This document shows, in pieces, positions 1 to 3,545 of a stretch of 6,335 bases of DNA (position 1 is its first letter; every line of letters starts with the position of its first letter). The position numbers were made by a program, and so were the translations under genes. The DNA comes from Acidobacteriota bacterium (lineage in GTDB: Bacteria; Acidobacteriota; Thermoanaerobaculia; Thermoanaerobaculales; Thermoanaerobaculaceae). The stretch spans positions 1 to 6,335 of the forward strand of contig DAIDOU010000193.1 of assembly GCA_027458945.1 (NCBI GenBank). The letters run 5' to 3'. A model generated the notes under the pieces. The model did no database searches. It had not been told where the DNA came from and worked only from the letters and a program-made list of their open reading frames with translations.

Positions 1-6
1 CACGAC

Positions 7-642
7 TCAGGCAGTGGCGCGTTGGGCGAGCGCTTTTACCGCGCCGAACACGCCCGCGGCGGAGTCTGTCCCGGCCGGGAGAGCGACGTGCAGCTGGAAC
101 GTCCGCTCGCCGCGAGCGACCGAGAGCCGCCGCACGGTCAGACCCCCCTGGCGCGCGAGGTCGACCATGGCGTCGCCGAGCGCCACCGCCGCCGGTGTCT
201 TGTGGTAGAGCGCGAGCTCGCCGGTCGGGGACGGCTCGCGCACGACCCAGTCGCCGGAGGCGAGCCGCCGCACCGCCTCGCGACCCGACCAGCTGCCGCG
301 GTCGAGCAGCTCGACGTCGGCCCGCGGCGCATCGCGCAGGACGCCCCGCACGATCAGCGTGTCGCGCCGGCCCCGGCTCCGGCTCGCGGCCCACATCCAC
401 GGCAGGTCGCGCGGCTCGAGGAAGACCACCACGGCGACCCGCTCGAACGGATCGAGGGCGCGCTGGATACCCATCTCGACCAGGGTGGAGCCGAGCCAGC
501 GCACGGTCGTGCGCTCGCCCAGCAGCGGCAGGCCGCCGTGCATCCAGCGCATCGCCGCCGATCCCTTGCGCACGTTCCAGAACGTCCCGGCGGCGAACCA
601 GACCACCACCAGCACGGCCGCCACCGCCAGCACACCGGTCAT
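7..642 (-). CDS. Membrane-anchored conserved hypothetical protein
   Basis: I do not recognise a characterised family. The 211-residue protein begins with one strongly hydrophobic segment (about residues 2-22), followed at once by N23-V-R-K26. By the positive-inside rule this predicts an N-out, C-in anchor with the remaining ~185 residues in the cytoplasm. The region after the anchor has a distinctive look: GLPLLGERTTVRWLGS (about 37-52) and FLEPRDLPWMW (about 74-84), then an Arg-rich stretch. The start is supported by GGGAGG (plus-strand 649-654) six bases before the ATG. The gene ends six bases inside the window, so its downstream neighbours are unseen. It is divergent from the small-protein/ATPase genes and shares their upstream region, which hints at a functional link but does not show one. 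The reading frame is well supported by the start site and protein-like composition; the function is unknown. Confidence 0.8.
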   Translation of the reverse strand: MTGVLAVAAVLVVVWFAAGTFWNVRKGSAAMRWMHGGLPLLGERTTVRWLGSTLVEMGIQRALDPFERVAVVVFLEPRDLPWMWAASRSRGRRDTLIVRGVLRDAPRADVELLDRGSWSGREAVRRLASGDWVVREPSPTGELALYHKTPAAVALGDAMVDLARQGGLTVRRLSVARGERTFQLHVALPAGTDSAAGVFGAVKALAQRATA

Positions 643-784
643 CCGCGACCTCCCTCGGTCAGCGGCCGGGCGGCTCGCTCCACCGCGTCAAACCCTCGAT
701 TCCGGCACGCTGGCCGCATGCTACCATCGAGGCGGTCGCGGCTCCGGGGGGAAGCCCGGGCCGGCGGCGATTGGGGGCTGCGCC
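643..784. promoter_or_regulatory. Divergent intergenic region
   Basis: This 142-bp gap lies between the heads of the minus-strand membrane-protein gene and the plus-strand small-protein gene, so both promoters should lie here. The left end carries the minus-strand ribosome binding site (649-654). Around a GCATGC palindrome (716-721) there are opposed -10-like hexamers: TACCAT on plus (722-727), preceded by TG one base upstream, and TAGCAT on minus (723-718). No convincing -35 box pairs with either. The right part is G/C-rich with no clear operator. Confidence 0.5.
719..727 (+). promoter_or_regulatory. Candidate extended -10 for the small-protein/ATPase operon
   Basis: The sequence TGCTACCAT has the form of an extended -10 element (TGn followed by TAnnnT). 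It would place a transcript start near 734, about 50 bases before the CTG start at 785. The best -35 at suitable spacing, TTCCGG (700-705, 16-base spacer), is poor. This call rests on one short motif. Confidence 0.3.
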
Positions 785-1063
785 CTGACCGAGAAGAGCA
801 CCTGGAAGCGATCCGTCCGCGAGTTCCTCTGGGGGCTGACGAGCTACGAGATCGCCCAGCAGGCGGTCGAGCTGCGCGGCTCGCTCGAGACCCTGTTCAT
901 GTTCGTCTCGTTCGGAAGCATGGTAGGCGTCCCGATCCTGCCCCCGTACTACAGCCTGCGCCTGCTGCCGTACGTCGTCCCGAACGTCGCGACGTGGAAG
1001 CGGCGGGTGCTGCGCGAGCGCGACCTGAGCGACGACCATGAGTACCACCTGCACGGGCTGTGA
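785..1063 (+). CDS. Small hydrophobic protein, paralogue 1 (apparent CTG start)
   Basis: This is a 92-residue protein of unrecognised family and a clear paralogue of the next gene. The shared block is residues 48-80, G-V-P-I-L-P-P-Y-Y through W-K-R-R and L-R-E-R-D, with 29 of 33 residues identical between the two. Residues 35-66 are largely hydrophobic with a Pro-rich centre (PILPP), followed by a basic stretch (WKRR, then RER), like a short tail-anchor or hairpin segment. The last residues are His-rich (DDHEYHLHGL). The start is unusual. No ATG, GTG or TTG lies in frame between the divergent gene and residue 39. CTG at 785 reads LTEK and aligns exactly with MTDQ of the paralogue, giving matching lengths (92 and 93). 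A GGGGG run at 773-777 is seven bases upstream. ATT at 770 is an alternative start. A base change or sequencing error at the start is possible. Confidence 0.8.
   Translation: MTEKSTWKRSVREFLWGLTSYEIAQQAVELRGSLETLFMFVSFGSMVGVPILPPYYSLRLLPYVVPNVATWKRRVLRERDLSDDHEYHLHGL
926..1024 (+). repeat. Diverged direct repeat, copy 1 (within small gene 1)
   Basis: This 99-bp coding block matches 1261-1359 at 83 of 99 bases without gaps. Most differences are at third codon positions, and only 4 of 33 residues change. It marks a tandem gene duplication whose protein core has been held under purifying selection, not a recent repeat. Confidence 0.85.
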
Positions 1064-1065
1064 GC

Positions 1066-1083
1066 GGACCGCGGTTGCGGTCC
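1066..1083 (+). promoter_or_regulatory. Intercistronic hairpin between the two small genes
   Basis: GGACCGC (1066-1072) and GCGGTCC (1077-1083) form a perfect 7-bp stem around a GGTT loop. It starts two bases after the stop of small gene 1 and ends three bases before the purine-rich ribosome binding site of small gene 2. There is no U-run, so it is not a classical terminator. A role in mRNA stability or in setting relative translation of the two genes is inferred. Confidence 0.5.
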
Positions 1084-1086
1084 CGT

Positions 1087-1093
1087 GAGGAGG
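1087..1093 (+). promoter_or_regulatory. Ribosome binding site fixing the start of small gene 2
   Basis: GAGGAGG lies five bases before ATG 1099. It favours this ATG over the in-frame GTG at 1060, which overlaps the previous stop (GTGA) and has no purine-rich site before it. Confidence 0.8.
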
Positions 1094-1098
1094 CAGCG

Positions 1099-1380
1099 AT
1101 GACTGACCAGGAGAAGAAGGCGGGCGGCCTGAAGGGCGTCTGGCACGGGTTGCGCCAGACGATCTACGGGATGGCCGCGCACGACATGAGCCGGGCGGCG
1201 CTGCGCACGCGCGCCTCGATGGAGCACCTTTTCATCCTCATCACCATGGGGGATCTGCTCGGCGTGCCGATCCTGCCGCCGTACTACAGCCTGCGGCTGC
1301 TGCCGTACGTTGTGCCGCAGATCGCCACCTGGAAGCGCCGCATGCTGCGCGAGAAGGACGCGTCCGACGGGATGTTCTGA
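1099..1380 (+). CDS. Small hydrophobic protein, paralogue 2
   Basis: This 93-residue protein is of unrecognised family. It has a basic and polar N-terminal third (residues 1-42, including KKAGGLKG and a likely amphipathic helix). A hydrophobic stretch follows from HLFILITMGDLLG (43-55) through GVPILPPYYSLRLLPYVVP (55-73). It ends in a charged tail, ATWKRRMLREKD (76-87). That arrangement recalls a tail-anchored or peripherally embedded protein, although the Pro-rich centre (PILPPYY) would break a single straight transmembrane helix. It lacks the His-rich ending of paralogue 1. The gene lies 35 bases after paralogue 1 and 39 bases before the first ATPase, surely in the same transcript. Because the ATPases belong to the superfamily containing the tail-anchored-protein targeting factor Get3, this pair may be its membrane partners or clients. 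That is inference only. Confidence 0.9.
   Translation: MTDQEKKAGGLKGVWHGLRQTIYGMAAHDMSRAALRTRASMEHLFILITMGDLLGVPILPPYYSLRLLPYVVPQIATWKRRMLREKDASDGMF
1261..1359 (+). repeat. Diverged direct repeat, copy 2 (within small gene 2)
   Basis: This is the second copy of the 99-bp block found at 926-1024. It encodes the conserved core and basic tail of paralogue 2. The substitutions Asn/Gln, Val/Ile, Val/Met and Arg/Lys between copies are all mild. Confidence 0.85.
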
Positions 1381-1385
1381 CGCGA

Positions 1386-1399
1386 CGGCGACGACGCCG
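1386..1399 (+). other. Short intercistronic stem-loop
   Basis: CGGCG (1386-1390) and CGCCG (1395-1399) can pair around ACGA, just after the stop of small gene 2. At five base pairs in GC-rich DNA this could be chance. It is listed because the preceding gene junction carries a better hairpin in the same place. Confidence 0.2.
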
Positions 1400-1410
1400 G
1401 CTTCGTGATC

Positions 1411-1416
1411 GGAGGG
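1411..1416 (+). promoter_or_regulatory. Ribosome binding site of the first ATPase
   Basis: GGAGGG ends three bases before ATG 1420 (GGAGG ends four before it), slightly close but usable. An in-frame GTG at 1405 would start upstream of this site and has no purine-rich run of its own, so the ATG is preferred. Confidence 0.65.
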
Positions 1417-1419
1417 CAC

Positions 1420-2397
1420 ATGGGACTCAAGGACGTGTTCGAGAAGAACCCCGACCGCCGCTACATCATGTTCGGCGGCAAGGGCGGACTGGGGAAGACG
1501 ACGTTCTCGGCGGCGACCGCCTACTGGCTCGCGTCCAGCGGCAAGCGGGTGCTCGTCTTCTCCGTCGACCCGCAGGCCTCGCTCACCGACATCTTCCAGC
1601 GCGACATCTTTGGCAAGGGGCCGGTGAAGATCATGGAGAACCTGTGGGCGCAGGAGATCGACGCCGACAGCCACATCAAGGAGTACCAGGGGGAGATCCG
1701 CAAGAAGATCCTGGACATGTACGGCCTCGAGGCCGTCCCCGAGGAGATCGAGAACTACATCCAGGCCGCCAGCGCCGAACCGGCGATGGAGGAGAGCGCG
1801 ATCTTCGACGCGGTCGTGGACGTGGTCGTCAAGGGCGACTACGACTACTACATCTACGACCTCGTCCCCCTCGGCCACGCGCTCTACTACCTGTCGATGG
1901 CCAAGGTCTACGACGAGTGGATCGACAAGGTCACCAACCTGCGCGAGCAGATGCGCGAGTACGAGGAGATGGTGAGCCGCCTGCGGCACGAGAAGGACAC
2001 CGAACAGGACCAGATCCTCGCCGAGCTGCAGTACATCAAGAAGCGGATCAACGCTTCTTCGTCGATCCTCACCGACAAGGCGAAGACCGCGTTCTTCTTC
2101 GTCATCACGCCCGAGGACATGATCATCCGCGACACGCAGAAGGCGGCCGGGCTGTTCGCCCAGTTCGACGTCCCAATCGGCGGCTACGTCGTCAACCGCG
2201 TGATCCCGGCGGCGCTGGCGCAACAGAACATCCCCGACTACCTGCGCAACCGGATCCAGATGCAGGACAAGTACCTCGGTGAGATTCGCACGACGTTCGG
2301 CAACCAGGTGCTGGCCTCGGTGCCCGAGCTCGAGCGCGACGTTACCGGCCTGGCGATGATCGAGAAGCTCGCCGGCATCATGTACGGCAACGGCTGA
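1420..2397 (+). CDS. ArsA/Get3-family P-loop ATPase, subunit 1
   Basis: This 325-residue single-domain ATPase is of normal length for a Get3-like half. The deviant Walker A motif FGGKGGLGKTT is at residues 18-28, with signature Lys 21 and P-loop Lys 26. Switch I reads SVDPQASL (48-55) and retains the Asp (D50) equivalent to the catalytic Asp 57 of yeast Get3. Switch II reads YDLVPLGHALYYL (from 146). It keeps Asp 147 and GH 152-153 but replaces the usual DTAPT with DLVPL. A charged helical region follows (about 165-215), where Get3 has its client-binding helices. VVNRV (Asn 259) matches the adenine-contacting motif. There is no cysteine, so the Get3 CxxC zinc site and the ArsA arsenite ligands are absent. 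The protein should be a cytosolic, dimer-forming ATPase, probably paired with the next gene product, which starts 26 bases after this stop. The substrate is unknown; the label arsenite pump is not supported. Confidence 0.93.
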   Translation: MGLKDVFEKNPDRRYIMFGGKGGLGKTTFSAATAYWLASSGKRVLVFSVDPQASLTDIFQRDIFGKGPVKIMENLWAQEIDADSHIKEYQGEIRKKILDMYGLEAVPEEIENYIQAASAEPAMEESAIFDAVVDVVVKGDYDYYIYDLVPLGHALYYLSMAKVYDEWIDKVTNLREQMREYEEMVSRLRHEKDTEQDQILAELQYIKKRINASSSILTDKAKTAFFFVITPEDMIIRDTQKAAGLFAQFDVPIGGYVVNRVIPAALAQQNIPDYLRNRIQMQDKYLGEIRTTFGNQVLASVPELERDVTGLAMIEKLAGIMYGNG

Positions 2398-2411
2398 GCG
2401 TGGCGGACGGC

Positions 2412-2417
2412 GGGAGG
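2412..2417 (+). promoter_or_regulatory. Ribosome binding site of the second ATPase
   Basis: GGGAGG lies six bases before ATG 2424. Upstream in-frame GTGs exist at 2400 (before the site) and 2421 (three bases after it). The spacing favours the ATG. Confidence 0.75.
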
Positions 2418-2423
2418 ATCGTG

Positions 2424-3404
2424 ATGGCACAGATCGACAAGTCGATGCGCGACTACCTGCGGGAGAACCCGGGGCTGAAGTTCATCTTCTTCGGCGGCAA
2501 GGGCGGCGTCGGCAAGACCGTGTTCGCCGCCGCCACCGCGATGTGGCACGCCAAGGAGGGGCGCCGCACGATGCTCGCCTCCACCAACCCGGTGCACTCC
2601 CTGTCGAGCCTGCTCGGCCAGAACGTGCTCGGGGCGCACACGCCGGTCGACGGCGTGCCCAACCTCTGGGCGTACGAGATCGACACCAAGGACACGATCG
2701 AGCGCAGCAAGCTCGAGATCCGCGAGAAGATCCAGTGGTTCCTCAAGTTCGCCGACATCTCCACGAAGGCCGACGACTTCGTCGAGTCGGCCACGATGAA
2801 CCCGGCGTTCGAGGAGTCGGCGATGTTCGAGAACATGATCGACCTCATGTTCAAGAACGAGTACGACGTCTACGTGTTCGACACCGCGCCGACCGCGAAC
2901 GCCCGCCGCCTGCTCGGGATGTCGAAGGTTTACTCGCTCTGGGTCAACAAGATGCTCAAGAGCCGCGAAGAGGCGAAGACGTTGCGGGAGATGCTCTCGT
3001 TCACCAAGAAGAAGGAGCAGGACCCGCTGATGGACTACCTCCTCACGTTCCGGGACAGGATGGAGCACGGGCGCGTGCTGCTCACCGACCCGGGCAAGAC
3101 CTCGTTCTTCTTCGTCACCCTGCCGGAAGCGCTCCCGATCGCGGTGATCACGCGGTTCATCCAGTGGTTCTACGACTTCGGCATCCCGGTGGGTGGCGTC
3201 CTCGTCAACATGCTCATCGACCGCGCGGCGGTCGGCGACGACGCGGCCGCGTTCGTGAAGAACCGCGTGGCGATGCAGCAGGAGCACATGGGCACGATCT
3301 GGCAGAAGTTCGACGGCAACGTGCGCGCGATCGTGCCGCTGTTCGACAGCGAGATCCGCGGCCTGCCGATGCTCGAACGCCTGCGCGACGCCATGTTCGT
3401 CTGA
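2424..3404 (+). CDS. ArsA/Get3-family P-loop ATPase, subunit 2 (switch I Asp replaced by Asn)
   Basis: This 326-residue paralogue of the preceding ATPase is similar from its N-terminus (SMRDYLRENPGLKFIFF against GLKDVFEKNPDRRYIMF). The Walker A motif GGKGGVGKT is intact at 24-32 (Lys 26, Lys 31). Switch I reads STNPVHSL: Asn 55 sits where the family has Asp in STDPAHSL. In yeast Get3 the equivalent D57N change abolishes hydrolysis while allowing nucleotide binding, so this subunit is predicted to bind ATP but hydrolyse it poorly. Switch II starts canonically (DTAPT, 153-157), but the usual GH is AN (158-159). VNML (Asn 262) matches the adenine-contacting region. There is no cysteine. A Lys/Glu-rich helical segment (about 170-210) lies where Get3 binds clients. 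The best reading is the non-hydrolysing or regulatory half of a heterodimer with subunit 1. A nucleotide-binding homodimer remains possible. Confidence 0.93.
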   Translation: MAQIDKSMRDYLRENPGLKFIFFGGKGGVGKTVFAAATAMWHAKEGRRTMLASTNPVHSLSSLLGQNVLGAHTPVDGVPNLWAYEIDTKDTIERSKLEIREKIQWFLKFADISTKADDFVESATMNPAFEESAMFENMIDLMFKNEYDVYVFDTAPTANARRLLGMSKVYSLWVNKMLKSREEAKTLREMLSFTKKKEQDPLMDYLLTFRDRMEHGRVLLTDPGKTSFFFVTLPEALPIAVITRFIQWFYDFGIPVGGVLVNMLIDRAAVGDDAAAFVKNRVAMQQEHMGTIWQKFDGNVRAIVPLFDSEIRGLPMLERLRDAMFV

Positions 3405-3407
3405 GCG

Positions 3408-3460
3408 CGGTCGCGCCGCACCGCCGCTGAACGCCTCCCGCCGCGGGAGCGGCGCGACCG
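3408..3460 (+). terminator. GC-rich inverted repeat after the ATPase operon, possible terminator
   Basis: CGGTCGCGCCGC (3408-3419) and GCGGCGCGACCG (3449-3460) are perfect 12-bp inverted arms. They begin four bases after the stop of the second ATPase gene. The 29-base interior can form a competing hairpin, CTCCCG (3435-3440) with CGGGAG (3444-3449). No U-run follows, so intrinsic termination is uncertain. A U-less terminator, an mRNA 3' end stabiliser or a protein site would also fit. Confidence 0.45.
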
Positions 3461-3510
3461 GCCGGCGAGCGTTCGGGACGGCGTTGCGACCCCCCGCGTC
3501 GGAACCGCGG

Positions 3511-3516
3511 TATCCT
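3511..3516 (+). promoter_or_regulatory. Candidate -10 box for the GNAT-fusion/CBS pair
   Basis: TATCCT is one of few A/T-containing hexamers in this gap and matches TAnnnT. It would give a start near 3523 and a leader of roughly 23 bases. The only -35-like hexamer, TTGCGA (3484-3489), is 21 bases away, which is too far for a standard promoter. The call is weak but agrees with a new transcript after the inverted repeat. Confidence 0.35.
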
Positions 3517-3532
3517 TGAGCCGTCACGCACC

Positions 3533-3537
3533 GGAGG
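3533..3537 (+). promoter_or_regulatory. Ribosome binding site of the GNAT-fusion gene
   Basis: GGAGG lies eight bases before ATG 3546. The in-frame TTG at 3516 lies upstream of this site and overlaps the candidate -10, so ATG 3546 is the preferred start. Confidence 0.75.
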
Positions 3538-3545
3538 GCCGCGCG

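Noticed and set aside
718..784. ATG at 718 as the start of small gene 1, by frameshift into the next frame
   Set aside because: It has no ribosome binding site, its frame does not match the conserved protein, and the CTG at 785 aligns exactly with the paralogue start without needing a shift.
22..1041. Plus-strand open frame across the minus-strand membrane-protein gene and small gene 1
   Set aside because: Its translation is Arg/Ala/Pro-rich without any motif and is out of frame with the conserved small-protein core. No ribosome binding site is evident.
1386..1399. Stem-loop after small gene 2 as a terminator
   Set aside because: It has only five base pairs and no U-run, and the ATPase ribosome binding site follows at once. 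Kept only as a weak feature.
949..2430. Minus-strand open frame opposite small gene 2 and the first ATPase
   Set aside because: The composition is low-complexity and it has no motif. The plus strand carries intact P-loop and switch motifs with good ribosome binding sites.
1420..3404. Annotation of the ATPases as an arsenite efflux pump
   Set aside because: There are no cysteine ligands in either protein and no other arsenic-resistance gene in the window.
1420..3404. MinD/ParA or nitrogenase iron protein (NifH/BchL) identity for the ATPases
   Set aside because: They share the deviant Walker A motif, but the NPVHSL and DTAPT switch forms and the ~325-residue length fit ArsA/Get3. No cluster-binding cysteines are present, excluding NifH/BchL.
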